A stretch of 64,000 nt of DNA from Bacteriovorax sp037444575. Lineage in GTDB: Bacteria; Bdellovibrionota; Bacteriovoracia; Bacteriovoracales; Bacteriovoracaceae. The stretch lies in contig JBBIME010000016.1 of assembly GCA_037444575.1 (NCBI GenBank), forward strand, positions 1 to 64,000, in the 5' to 3' direction. Made by a program: the position numbers and the translations under genes. The notes below the pieces were generated by a model. It was not told the origin of the DNA, searched no databases, and saw only the letters and a program-made list of their open reading frames with translations. Of this stretch, positions 1-8,041 are shown one piece after another (position 1 is the stretch's first letter; every line of letters starts with the position of its first letter).

Positions 1-93
1 GTTAGTAGTTCCACCATTGTTAGTAGTTCCACCATTGTTAGTAGTTCCACCATTGTTAGTAGTTCCGCCACCGTTGTTAGTAGTTCCACCATT
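1..93. repeat. 18-bp in-frame tandem repeats
   Basis: The unit GTTAGTAGTTCCACCATT occurs at 1-18, 19-36 and 37-54, a 21-bp variant with one extra codon is at 55-75, and another 18-bp copy is at 76-93. All keep the frame of the minus-strand gene and encode GGTTNN. The array probably continues beyond the window edge. Confidence 0.9.
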
Positions 94-354
94 AATTGAA
101 TGATTTCCGCTATCACCAGAGTGGTTTCCGCTATCACCAGAGTGGTTTCCGCTATCACCAGAGTGGTTTCCGTTATGGCCGTCTGAGTGACTGCTGCTAT
201 TGCTTGAATGATTTTCGATACTGCTTGAGTGACTATTACCCGTATTAAAATGTGAATTTTCAGAGCCTGCTTTTGCGATACTAGAAAGAGAGACAGTTGT
301 TAAAATTAACGCTAAAGAAGTGCTCGTTAAAGCGCGCGACTTATTTCCTTTCAT
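1..354 (-). CDS. Repeat-rich secreted protein, N-terminal part (runs off window)
   Basis: The reading frame begins at an ATG at 354-352 behind an AAAAGGG ribosome site and stays open for 118 codons to the window edge, so the C-terminus is missing. Residues 1-29 form a signal peptide (basic MKGNKSR start, hydrophobic Leu/Thr core, cleavage near Ala-Lys-Ala). The mature part is low complexity: Ser/Asn/His-rich, then three to four copies of a seven-residue unit GNHSGDS, then at least five copies of GGTTNN. There are no charged or aromatic core residues, so this is probably an extended linker or surface stalk rather than a folded enzyme. No family is recognised. The repeats may vary in number between strains. 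It is separated from the next gene by about 200 bp carrying a direct repeat. Confidence 0.75.
   Translation of the reverse strand, partial: MKGNKSRALTSTSLALILTTVSLSSIAKAGSENSHFNTGNSHSSSIENHSSNSSSHSDGHNGNHSGDSGNHSGDSGNHSGDSGNHSINGGTTNNGGGTTNNGGTTNNGGTTNNGGTTN
100..183. repeat. 21-bp in-frame tandem repeats
   Basis: Four tandem units of 21 bp at 100-120, 121-141, 142-162 and 163-183. The middle two are identical and the outer two have diverged. They encode the GNHSGDS repeats of the minus-strand secreted protein and are a different repeat family from the adjacent 18-bp array. Confidence 0.9.
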
Positions 355-377
355 TGAAATTCACCCTTTTGATAAGT

Positions 378-410
378 TTATCTTGAGTCAATATTAACCT
401 TATCTTGAGT
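378..410. promoter_or_regulatory. Direct repeat TTATCTTGAGT upstream of the repeat protein
   Basis: TTATCTTGAGT occurs at 378-388 and again at 400-410. The start-to-start spacing is 22 bp, about two helical turns, which would place two copies of a DNA-binding protein on the same face. It lies about 25-55 bp upstream of the ATG of the minus-strand secreted protein, where its promoter should be. The rest of 355-557 shows no gene and no convincing terminator. Confidence 0.35.
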
Positions 411-557
411 TTGAGTGGCTTTTTTTGAAAAATTTACATGTCTGTATAGTAAATGAGCATTACCTCTAGGAGGGGAATGAAAATTCAAGACTTAATTTCA
501 GGTATTTAGATGTATATAAAAGTATTTAGGCCAAAGCATTGAAGTAGGCTCTTTTTT

Positions 558-1004
558 TTACCTGTTCTGGTCGTGCTTTCTTTCAAAAACACTTTTCATA
601 GTGGCCCACCACTCATTCCAAAGACCATCGTTATCATAAACTTTGTCGACGACAACAGTGTCTGCAAAAATGTCGTGGAGAGTTTGGTGTTTTTTTGTAA
701 ATAGTGCCATGAGGTATCCAAGACCTAATGTGAGTCCTGAAATCCATGATGAAAAGTATCTAATGTATGCGTCTTTTAAAGAAAGCTGATCACCGTTAGA
801 TTTACAAACAGAAATTTCTGCAAGGTATTTTCCCGGAGTAGCTCTAACTTTTGAAGCCTCAAAAATAGGCTTGTAGAAAAAATGGAGGATTAAAGAAATT
901 GGAAAAAGAACAATTAATCGCGCGCAAACTCCACTGATGGCAGAGATGATAATTGCATCAATGATGGCAGCAGCAGCTCTTCTCCAAAAGCTTGTGTATT
1001 CCAT
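558..1004 (-). CDS. RDD-family membrane protein
   Basis: A 148-residue integral membrane protein of the RDD family, whose members sit in the inner membrane and are mostly of unknown function (some act in ion or osmolyte homeostasis). The family signature is visible: WRRAAAAIIDAII near residues 7-19 (Arg then Asp in the first membrane helix), TPGK near 56-59, and a conserved Asp in the C-terminal stretch HQTLHDIFADTVVV. Length is typical. The ATG at 1004 has AGGAG six bases upstream. It is the last gene of a minus-strand operon and starts 10 bp after the transporter gene. Its substrate cannot be told. Confidence 0.85.
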   Translation of the reverse strand: MEYTSFWRRAAAAIIDAIIISAISGVCARLIVLFPISLILHFFYKPIFEASKVRATPGKYLAEISVCKSNGDQLSLKDAYIRYFSSWISGLTLGLGYLMALFTKKHQTLHDIFADTVVVDKVYDNDGLWNEWWATMKSVFERKHDQNR

Positions 1005-1014
1005 TTTATTTCTC

Positions 1015-1470
1015 CTATTGTTTTGAGAGTGTAATAAAAGTTACACTTAAAAAAGCAAACACAATCCCAACAAGTTTAAATAAATTCAGACCAATCCCTT
1101 CAATGAGCAAATCCCAAAGAACACTCGTAATCATTTGAGCGGCAATAAGACCGACAGTTACCTTTACTGCCCCAAGTTTTGCGATAGCGAGTGGCATACC
1201 GGCAACAATGATAAACCCAAATACAGGAGGGAAAATATACCACCACTTGTAAGTTGTAAGAGTGGCCTTAACTTGAAAGAAATCTGGGAAAAGATGAGAG
1301 TAGGACTTCACTAAAAAATAAAACCCAACACAGATGAGAGCACTTCCAATATTTGTAATGAGTGTAGCTTGAGCGACACCAATGGTGTTTGAGATCTGGC
1401 CATTGAGAGCTCCCTGAAGGATACCAACACAGCCTAGAAGAATAGGTAAGAGAATAGTCCAGTTAGACAT
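1015..1470 (-). CDS. DMT-superfamily transporter, DUF606/YdcZ type
   Basis: A 151-residue, mostly hydrophobic protein with about five membrane segments. The N-terminal pattern (LLGCVGILQGALNGQISNTIG, residues ~11-31) matches the DUF606/YdcZ group of small drug/metabolite transporters, where a Gln-rich first helix is typical. These half-size proteins act in the inner membrane, usually as dimers; substrates are unknown. The ATG at 1470 directly follows the stop of the methyltransferase gene, with AAGGA eight bases upstream inside that gene, so the two are translationally coupled. Confidence 0.8.
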   Translation of the reverse strand: MSNWTILLPILLGCVGILQGALNGQISNTIGVAQATLITNIGSALICVGFYFLVKSYSHLFPDFFQVKATLTTYKWWYIFPPVFGFIIVAGMPLAIAKLGAVKVTVGLIAAQMITSVLWDLLIEGIGLNLFKLVGIVFAFLSVTFITLSKQ

Positions 1471-2703
1471 TTATTTTTCCTTGTTTTTAAAATCAATTAA
1501 AAAACCTTTTAGATAATCGCCTTCATGAAATCCTTTTAGAGGAAGACAATCATCGCTTAATTTAAAACGCTTTCCGATAATAACTTGATTGTTGAATTCA
1601 GTAGTTGCAATAATTTGTTTTAATTTTTCTTCGAATTTATTCCAGCTGATTGTATGCGTATTTAAGAATACAAACAGAGATCCATTTTTCGCTAGAAGCT
1701 TAAGCATTAAAGGAAGAAGTTTCTCATACGATTTAAGGGCACTACTTGTAGCATTTCCATCACTGGAAGCACTCGGAGGATCACAAATGATGGCCTCAAA
1801 AAGGGCCTTGCTTGTAATAAGTTTTTCAAGCGCTTTTTCACTCGGCATACAAAGAGATGTGTGAAGTTCTTTATTTAAATCTGGATTAAGAGAAATATTT
1901 TCATCCAACCAATTTAAGTATTTCGAAGAGAGATCAACGGAGACAACATTGTTTGCTCCAAGCTTTAAACTAAAAAGAGAGAAGGCCCCTGTATAGCTAT
2001 AGAGGTTTAAAACGGATTTGGATTTTTCTAAAAAAGGACGCATCAATTTTCTGATAGCACTCATGTCAGTGTAAATTCCAAAGTCGTAATGCTCATTGAT
2101 TCTGATTTGATAGTTAATATCATACTCTCTAAGAACAAATTCAGAGTGGCTTTTTCCATTTAATGAGCGAATCGATTTCGCTTGATTGAAATTTCGCTCT
2201 TGAATCCAGATATCTTCAATGGCCACTTGAGGAAATGTACTTTTTAATTCATGTTGAAGAATTTCCAATAACTCAGTCTCAACTTTTTTCCAGAAGAAGG
2301 CATAATACTGGATAAGAATTTGATTTTTTAGTTTTAAAACAAGAAGACCTGGAAGAAAGTCACTTTCAGCATTGATAAGATAAAAGTTCTCTCGTTCACT
2401 TTCAATATTGAGCTTAACTCTCTTTTCTAGAGCATTTCTTACTCGTATTTCTAGTTCTGCTTTAAAGTCTAATTTCTTTTTCCAATCTTCGGGATTTAAG
2501 CTCCAAAGGCGTGCCTTAACATTTTTGTGTTCTGGATCGTTTATGAGCAGAGCAACTTCCCCGCGATTTTTTTCATCGACACCAATTAAGAAAAAATCAT
2601 TTTTTGGAAATCGCGATGTGTACGAGTCAGCAGTGATCCAAGGATGACCCAGCTTCAAGTATTTGCAGGAAGCAGGATGGAGATTAACTTTAGGGATATT
2701 CAT
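1471..2703 (-). CDS. RlmI-like SAM-dependent rRNA methyltransferase
   Basis: A 410-residue protein with the layout of 23S rRNA m5C methyltransferases of the RlmI/RlmK type. It has an N-terminal PUA-like RNA-binding domain (GHPWI at 19-23), a linking domain, and a Rossmann methyltransferase domain with the SAM motif NLYSYTGAF at 233-241, an acidic ribose-binding Asp in VVSVD near 257, and motif IV CDPPS at 307-311. In RlmI the strand after motif IV carries a Cys-Ser-Cys-Ser signature; here the equivalent stretch reads LNTHTIS (347-353) without cysteine. It may therefore use another chemistry or methylate another base. It overlaps the upstream gene by 4 bp (ATGA). Confidence 0.8.
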   Translation of the reverse strand: MNIPKVNLHPASCKYLKLGHPWITADSYTSRFPKNDFFLIGVDEKNRGEVALLINDPEHKNVKARLWSLNPEDWKKKLDFKAELEIRVRNALEKRVKLNIESERENFYLINAESDFLPGLLVLKLKNQILIQYYAFFWKKVETELLEILQHELKSTFPQVAIEDIWIQERNFNQAKSIRSLNGKSHSEFVLREYDINYQIRINEHYDFGIYTDMSAIRKLMRPFLEKSKSVLNLYSYTGAFSLFSLKLGANNVVSVDLSSKYLNWLDENISLNPDLNKELHTSLCMPSEKALEKLITSKALFEAIICDPPSASSDGNATSSALKSYEKLLPLMLKLLAKNGSLFVFLNTHTISWNKFEEKLKQIIATTEFNNQVIIGKRFKLSDDCLPLKGFHEGDYLKGFLIDFKNKEK

Positions 2704-3011
2704 CGATACATTTCTTTTAGTTTCTCTTCTTCACTCAGTGGTTTTAAAACATGAAGTTCATCGATAGCGTCTTCAAGAAGTGAAAGAAGGGCATTAGTGA
2801 TTTTAAAAGGATCTTCAAATTCCATTATATTAAATTCGCGAAGTCTCTTTTTAAATTCATCTGATACTGGCCCATAGGGATTGAGTTCATTGCAAATATC
2901 CCCTAATTTTTTGATGCGAGACTCTAAAAGCAGTATCTTCTCTTGGCATTCAGAAGAGAAAGGGTTGTGACCATAGGGAATATTTTGGCCTTCAGAGGAT
3001 TTATTTTGCAT
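2700..3011 (-). CDS. Small charged helical protein, function unknown
   Basis: A 103-residue soluble protein rich in Glu, Lys and Leu. Residues ~25-45 (EKILLLESRIKKLGDICNEL) and ~70-100 look like amphipathic helices that could pair as a coiled coil. There is no signal peptide, no metal motif and no recognised family. It is the first gene of the minus-strand operon and shares an ATGA overlap with the RlmI-like gene, so the two are probably made together; a role as partner of that enzyme is only a guess from position. Confidence 0.6.
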   Translation of the reverse strand: MQNKSSEGQNIPYGHNPFSSECQEKILLLESRIKKLGDICNELNPYGPVSDEFKKRLREFNIMEFEDPFKITNALLSLLEDAIDELHVLKPLSEEEKLKEMYR

Positions 3012-3066
3012 AGGCCTATAATTTCAAAAATGAGGAATGTAGTCAACAAGGAATTGGCGACGAACT

Positions 3067-3075
3067 TGCTATAGT
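3067..3075 (+). promoter_or_regulatory. Extended -10 promoter candidate
   Basis: TGCTATAGT fits an extended -10 element (TGN followed by a TATAAT-like hexamer). There is no good -35 at 17 bp. A start about seven bases downstream would give a leader of some 13 nt before the ATG at 3095 and would place a four-codon mini-ORF (ATG at 3084) at the very 5' end. Confidence 0.35.
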
Positions 3076-3094
3076 TGCCCCCCATGGTGGTCAT

Positions 3095-4027
3095 ATGAAT
3101 ACAGTTTACCTCTCTCTTTTTTCCTACGGATTGCTTATTGTTAGCCTGCTTAAAGGCCCTGAAAGCTTTTGGGAGAGGCTGCTTATTTGGCAGGGACAGC
3201 TCTCAACTTTTTTTGCCTATAAGAAAAAGAATTTACCCTTTATTGGGGAAATCTACCACGGAGAAGATTTGCTCCTGGCCCTTGCTGAGACAGAGGCCAA
3301 GATTGCTCTTGGGATAAAAATATTACCGAACGCCTTGAGTCGGTATAAATTTTATACCGATTTGTTGGAGCAGTTGCTACTTGCCCATCGTCGACTTGGA
3401 ATAGGGATTAAAAAATTTATTCCTGAAATACGTAAGGGGATTATTCGCGATTTGCAATTTGAAAAGAAAATTTCTAGTGAATGCCTAGGAGCGTTTCTTC
3501 AATTTCTAGTCATTGCCGCTACGACTTGGAGCTTTGTTATTCTGTCATCTTCATTGGTAAGAATTCCTCCAAATAAAACCATTATGCTTTTGATGGTAGC
3601 ACTTCAACTTTTAGGAGTTGTCGTTTTTTATCAGCTACTAACTTTGGTTAAGAAAAAAACTTTTACCCATTTTGGTCAGGCCATTCAGGAGTTGTATTTA
3701 TTTACAACATTGATGGAAGTGGGGCTTCCACTTAATGAGATTCTCTCGCGTTCGCGACTTTTGCAGGGAAGTCTAATGGAGCAAAAACTCTTTTCACCAA
3801 TGGCCGTGCGGACAAAAAAACTTATTGATCGTCTAAAAGAGACAGGACTTTCTCCCAAGGAAGAGGCCCATGAAATTATTGGAGGACTTTGGCATTTACA
3901 AGAGGAAACTTTTCAAAAATTTACTAAAAAAGTGCAAGTATTAAAGTTTGGTATTCTGGCGTTCTTCTTTTTGCCGGCCTACTTCCTGTATCTGTACTCA
4001 ATTTTTAAATTTTTCATGGAACAATAG
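3095..4027 (+). CDS. TadB/TadC-like pilus assembly membrane protein (type II secretion F fold)
   Basis: A 310-residue membrane protein with an N-terminal anchor (1-19), a cytoplasmic helical region, two adjacent membrane helices near 133-188, another helical region with many Leu and Glu, and a C-terminal hydrophobic helix (GILAFFFLPAYFLYLYSIF, about 287-305). This order resembles the GspF/TadB/TadC platform proteins that sit in the inner membrane and work with the TadA ATPase. Similarity is judged from topology and the terminal helix, not from a strong motif. A complete Tad operon lacking any TadB/TadC gene lies 3 kb away on the other strand, which supports the call. The start is the second ATG in the region, with GGTGG upstream. 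Confidence 0.55.
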   Translation: MNTVYLSLFSYGLLIVSLLKGPESFWERLLIWQGQLSTFFAYKKKNLPFIGEIYHGEDLLLALAETEAKIALGIKILPNALSRYKFYTDLLEQLLLAHRRLGIGIKKFIPEIRKGIIRDLQFEKKISSECLGAFLQFLVIAATTWSFVILSSSLVRIPPNKTIMLLMVALQLLGVVVFYQLLTLVKKKTFTHFGQAIQELYLFTTLMEVGLPLNEILSRSRLLQGSLMEQKLFSPMAVRTKKLIDRLKETGLSPKEEAHEIIGGLWHLQEETFQKFTKKVQVLKFGILAFFFLPAYFLYLYSIFKFFMEQ

Positions 4028-4081
4028 CGAGTTTTTAGGTAGTTTAGATGAGGTTTTAACGCGAACAAAAAGGAAATCCTC

Positions 4082-5761
4082 ATGGCTTATGTGAACGACA
4101 AGCAAATTATTTATTCAATGAACAAAGTAGGCAAAGTCTACAAGCAAAAACATGTCTTAAAAGACATCAGACTTTCTTATTACTATGGAGCTAAAATTGG
4201 TGTTTTGGGTCTCAATGGTTCCGGTAAATCGACACTTCTAAAAATTATGGCGGGAGTAGATACTGATTTTCTTGGAGAAGTAACTCTCGCTAAAGGTTAC
4301 ACTGTTGGATACTTAGAACAGGATCCAAAACTTGATCCAGATAAAACCGTCAGAGAAATTGTTCAAGAAGGGGCCCAGCACGTTGTTGATCTTCTTCGCG
4401 AATTCGACGAAGTAAATGCAAAATTCGGTGAAGAATTATCTGACGCCGAAATGGAAAAGTTATATGCAAAACAAGCAGATCTTCAAGATAAGCTTGATGC
4501 TTGCAATGCTTGGGATCTGGATTCTCGTCTTGATTTAGCGATGAGCTCTCTTAGTTGCCCTCCCGCGGATCAAAAGTGTAGAGTGCTTTCAGGAGGGGAA
4601 AAACGCCGTGTAGCTCTTTGTCGTCTTCTTTTACAAGAACCAGATATTCTTTTACTAGACGAGCCTACAAACCATTTAGATGCCGAAACAGTTTGGTGGT
4701 TAGAGCGCCATCTTCAATCTTACAAGGGAACTGTTATTGCCGTTACCCATGATAGATACTTTTTGGATAACGTTGCGGGATGGATTCTTGAACTTGATCG
4801 AGGGCAGGGGATTCCATACGAAGGAAATTATTCCGGATGGCTTGAGCAAAAATCTAAACGTTTAGCTCAAGAAGAAAAAACGGAATCGAAAAGACAAAAG
4901 GCCATGAAAGAAGAGTTAGAGTGGATTAGATCCGCTCCAAAAGCTCGTCAGGCAAAATCGAAAGCGAGAATTAACGAGTACGAAAAACGTCAACAAGTTC
5001 AAAGTGAAGCTCGCAACGAAACGAATGAACTCTTCATTCCACCTGGACCTCGTCTTGGTCAACAGGTTGTTGAGTTTGATGATGTTTCAAAAGCGTACGG
5101 AGATAATCTCTTGTATGAACACTTAAATTTCAAACTTCCTCCAGGGGGAATCGTTGGTGTTATCGGGCCAAACGGTGCAGGGAAGACAACTCTTTTTAGA
5201 ATGATCGCTGGAAAAGAAAAACCAACAAGCGGAACAATTAAAATTGGGGAATCAGTAAAACTTGCTTACGTTGATCAGGACCGCGCTCTCGATCCTGAAA
5301 AGTCTGTTATTGATTGCATTTCAGGTGGACTTGATCTGTTAAAACTTGGTGGACGTGAGGTGAATGCTCGCGCTTATATTTCAAGATTTAATTTTGCTGG
5401 AGAAGATCAACAGAAAAAAATTAAAGAACTCTCTGGTGGTGAAAAGAACCGTGTTCACTTGGCAGCAATGCTAAAAGAAGAAGGTAACGTTCTTCTTTTG
5501 GATGAGCCTACAAATGATCTCGACGTAAACACTCTACGTGCCTTAGAAGAGGCGTTGATGGAATACGCTGGCTGTGCTGTGGTTATTTCCCACGACCGTT
5601 TCTTCCTCGACAGAATTGCAACTCACATGATTGCATTTGAAGAAGATCAAGTGGTGTTCTTTGATGGTAACTTCTCTGACTATGAAGAAGATAAGAAAAG
5701 AAGACTTGGAGATAAAGCGCTTATCCCAAGTAAGACTCATCATAAAAAACTAACGAGATAA
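4082..5761 (+). CDS. ettA: EttA, energy-dependent translational throttle (ABC-F ATPase)
   Basis: A 559-residue cytoplasmic protein with two ABC ATPase domains and no membrane segments. The first domain has Walker A GLNGSGKST, signature LSGGEKRR and Walker B ILLLDEPTNHLD. The second has GPNGAGKTT, LSGGEKNR and LLLDEPTNDLD. Between the first signature and the second domain lies the charged linker, and the first domain has the Trp-rich insertion VWWLERHL, as in EttA of 555 residues. EttA binds the ribosomal E site and gates the first peptide bond according to ATP/ADP. AAGGA lies upstream of the ATG. The next gene follows after 15 bp, probably in one transcript. Confidence 0.93.
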   Translation: MAYVNDKQIIYSMNKVGKVYKQKHVLKDIRLSYYYGAKIGVLGLNGSGKSTLLKIMAGVDTDFLGEVTLAKGYTVGYLEQDPKLDPDKTVREIVQEGAQHVVDLLREFDEVNAKFGEELSDAEMEKLYAKQADLQDKLDACNAWDLDSRLDLAMSSLSCPPADQKCRVLSGGEKRRVALCRLLLQEPDILLLDEPTNHLDAETVWWLERHLQSYKGTVIAVTHDRYFLDNVAGWILELDRGQGIPYEGNYSGWLEQKSKRLAQEEKTESKRQKAMKEELEWIRSAPKARQAKSKARINEYEKRQQVQSEARNETNELFIPPGPRLGQQVVEFDDVSKAYGDNLLYEHLNFKLPPGGIVGVIGPNGAGKTTLFRMIAGKEKPTSGTIKIGESVKLAYVDQDRALDPEKSVIDCISGGLDLLKLGGREVNARAYISRFNFAGEDQQKKIKELSGGEKNRVHLAAMLKEEGNVLLLDEPTNDLDVNTLRALEEALMEYAGCAVVISHDRFFLDRIATHMIAFEEDQVVFFDGNFSDYEEDKKRRLGDKALIPSKTHHKKLTR

Positions 5762-5776
5762 CAATGGGGGACTACA

Positions 5777-6937
5777 ATGGAAAAAAAATGGATTGTATCT
5801 AAATTTGGTGGAAGTTCTGTTCGCGATGCTGAAGCGATGTTAAGGTGCTCTCAAATTATAGAAAACAATCCAGATATTAAAATTGTAGTCATCTCTGCCA
5901 CTCAAAATACAACCAACCAACTTGAATTCGTTGCTAAGGCCGCAGAGGCCGGAGATATTGAAACATTAAGAAATGTAACGAACGAATTAATAAGTAAGCA
6001 TGTCAATATTGCCGCGGCCCTTTTTACGAGTCCAAAAGTACTACAAGAATTAGAAGAACTTTGTGGAGAGTTAAAGGCACTTGGCAATTTAATTAGCGAA
6101 GAAAGAGGTTACACTCCTAAGATGATGGATGAACTCTATAGTCTTGGTGAACGTATGTCTTCACTTCTCGTGTCTGATCTTCTTCGTCTAAGAATTCCTA
6201 ATAAAAATATTATTTTTGTTGATGCTAGAAAAATTATTAAGACCAATTCAGATTTTCAAAAAGCTGAGCCGCAAATTAATTTGATAGCAGAAAATGCAGA
6301 TAAGGAAATTTTACCTTTCCTTAATGAAGAAACAATCTTTGTAACCCAAGGTTTTATTGGTGAAGACTTAATGGGTAATACAACAACACTGGGAAGAGAG
6401 GGATCTGATTATTCAGCGACTCTTTTTGGTGAAGCTATTGACGCTAAACTTGTTCAAATTTGGACAGATGTTCCAGGTGTGGCAAGTACTGATCCAAGAG
6501 TTGTTGAAGAAGCCGAGTTCATTAAGACTTTGTCGTATGATGAAGCAACTGCTCTTGCATCGTTGGGAGCAAAGGTTTTATTCCCAACAACTCTTCTTCC
6601 AACTAAGAGAAAAAATATTCCAGTTTTTGTAGGTTCAAGCATTCATCCTGAGCTTGGTGGAACGATAATTACTAAAGACCAAGATCAGAGTTTCTCACTA
6701 AAAGCTGTCAGTCAGCTAGTAAAACCTGATGGGTACGTCATCTCTTTTGTCGGGTCTCATCTAGATCATAAAGAGAATCTAGCAGAGCTTTTAAAAGCTG
6801 ACTTAGGAAGTGACGCTTTTGAATTTTTAGATCTCACTTCTGTATCAATTAGTTTTAAAGTCGCAGGCAAGAAAGCAGATAAGAATGAGTTCTTAAAAAT
6901 GGCCCACGATGTTTTACTTAAAATCCATTTAGGATAA
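5777..6937 (+). CDS. lysC: Aspartate kinase
   Basis: Phosphorylates L-aspartate, the first step of the Lys/Thr/Met/diaminopimelate pathway. The amino-acid kinase domain starts with KFGGSSV (residues 8-14) and contains TTLGREGSDYSA and the nucleotide-binding stretch WTDVPGVASTDPR. At 386 residues it is shorter than the usual 400-450: after the kinase domain only about 85 residues remain, enough for one complete ACT-like domain rather than two, so feedback control may differ from classical LysC. A GGGGGA ribosome site lies upstream of the ATG. Its last 9 bp overlap the end of the convergent tadA gene. Confidence 0.9.
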   Translation: MEKKWIVSKFGGSSVRDAEAMLRCSQIIENNPDIKIVVISATQNTTNQLEFVAKAAEAGDIETLRNVTNELISKHVNIAAALFTSPKVLQELEELCGELKALGNLISEERGYTPKMMDELYSLGERMSSLLVSDLLRLRIPNKNIIFVDARKIIKTNSDFQKAEPQINLIAENADKEILPFLNEETIFVTQGFIGEDLMGNTTTLGREGSDYSATLFGEAIDAKLVQIWTDVPGVASTDPRVVEEAEFIKTLSYDEATALASLGAKVLFPTTLLPTKRKNIPVFVGSSIHPELGGTIITKDQDQSFSLKAVSQLVKPDGYVISFVGSHLDHKENLAELLKADLGSDAFEFLDLTSVSISFKVAGKKADKNEFLKMAHDVLLKIHLG

Positions 6938-8041
6938 TCTCTCATAAACGATTTCAAAAAAGGGAGTTTCGCCTTCAGAGCCTAAGACTCTGGCGATCTC
7001 CCTTATTTTTTTATTCTCCATATGTATAACATAATCAATATTTTTGCATGCAAGCTTAGTGATTAAACTAAAATCAATTTCCTTGTTTTCAGAATAAAGT
7101 GAAAATAAAAGAGCAATTCGGGAAAGAGCATCTCCACAAGAATTAGCGTGAATGGTGCTCATTAATCCTTTATGGCCTGTGTTCATCGCTAGCATGAAGG
7201 GAACAACTTCTGTTGATCTCATTTCTCCTACGAGCAAGCGATCTGGACTCATGCGAAGAGCATAAGCACAATAATCTTTTAGTGTCTTCTTTGACAGCTC
7301 ATTTTGAGAAAGAAGGGATGTCTGATTTGGAGAGAGCGTCATTATCTCATGAGTGTCTTCTAAAATGATTACATGTTCATCTGGAGAAATCTCGTTTAAG
7401 AGGGCACGCATAAAAGTTGTTTTTCCTGACCCCGTGCTGCCTGAAATAAGTATATTTTTCTTATCACTCATTAAAGTTGTCAGGAATTTTTCTAACTTTT
7501 GATCTTCGTTGAAAATAGATAGGGTAGGAGTAGTCATTTTTTGAGAGCGCAGGAATACTTTCGATTTTCTATTGGCAGATGTTGAATGGTGAATCAATGT
7601 GACTCGAAAGTTCTGATTAAAAATATTTGCAGAGAAGCTGGCAAATGGCTCCGAAAAATTCCAAGAAATATTATTTTTGAGTGCAAATACTTCAAAGCTT
7701 AGTTGATAATCTTCAAGCGAGAGACAATTAATTTCAATTTGCTCTTTTTGGTTGTTGAAGAGAGTTTGAATAGATTCATTTGAGTGGAAGATAATTTCCT
7801 GAATGTCATTTTTATGTAAAAGATCTTTTATAAAGTCTTGATGATGAATATTGTTAAACCAATTTTCAAGAAATTGAACTTCACTATTATTAAATTCTAT
7901 GATTCCAAGCTCGCCTAATGTAGAAAGCAAAACTTTTCTAAATTCGAGATTTATATCTTTAGCGCTCATCTTTTTGTAGTGAAGTTTAAAAAGATCTAGA
8001 ACTTCATTTTGGTAATTGTACAATAATTTTCTATTCGTCAT
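6929..8041 (-). CDS. tadA: TadA/CpaF-type secretion ATPase of the Flp pilus
   Basis: Hexameric ATPase that powers assembly of Flp pili from the cytoplasmic face of the inner membrane. The core is clear: Walker A GSTGSGKTTF, the Asp box ILEDTHEIM, Walker B-type RLLVGEMR, and the His box MSTIHANS. The N-terminal domain is less conserved. The frame is open further upstream to 8131, but the ATG at 8041 has GAGGTGG eight bases before it and overlaps the secretin stop by 11 bp, while the longer version would overlap by 101 bp. That gives 370 residues, slightly short for CpaF (about 430-480). Last gene of the Tad operon. Confidence 0.88.
   Translation of the reverse strand: MTNRKLLYNYQNEVLDLFKLHYKKMSAKDINLEFRKVLLSTLGELGIIEFNNSEVQFLENWFNNIHHQDFIKDLLHKNDIQEIIFHSNESIQTLFNNQKEQIEINCLSLEDYQLSFEVFALKNNISWNFSEPFASFSANIFNQNFRVTLIHHSTSANRKSKVFLRSQKMTTPTLSIFNEDQKLEKFLTTLMSDKKNILISGSTGSGKTTFMRALLNEISPDEHVIILEDTHEIMTLSPNQTSLLSQNELSKKTLKDYCAYALRMSPDRLLVGEMRSTEVVPFMLAMNTGHKGLMSTIHANSCGDALSRIALLFSLYSENKEIDFSLITKLACKNIDYVIHMENKKIREIARVLGSEGETPFFEIVYERLS

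Noticed and set aside
1..183. Tandem repeats considered as a CRISPR array
   Set aside because: Units are contiguous without spacers and keep the frame of a secreted protein.
477..509. 10-codon frame (MKIQDLISGI) behind an AGGAGGGG sequence
   Set aside because: Spacing to the ATG is very short, the product is too small to judge, and no terminator or neighbour supports it.
1589..2647. Plus-strand frames opposite the RlmI-like gene
   Set aside because: Shadows of a strongly supported gene, without ribosome sites.
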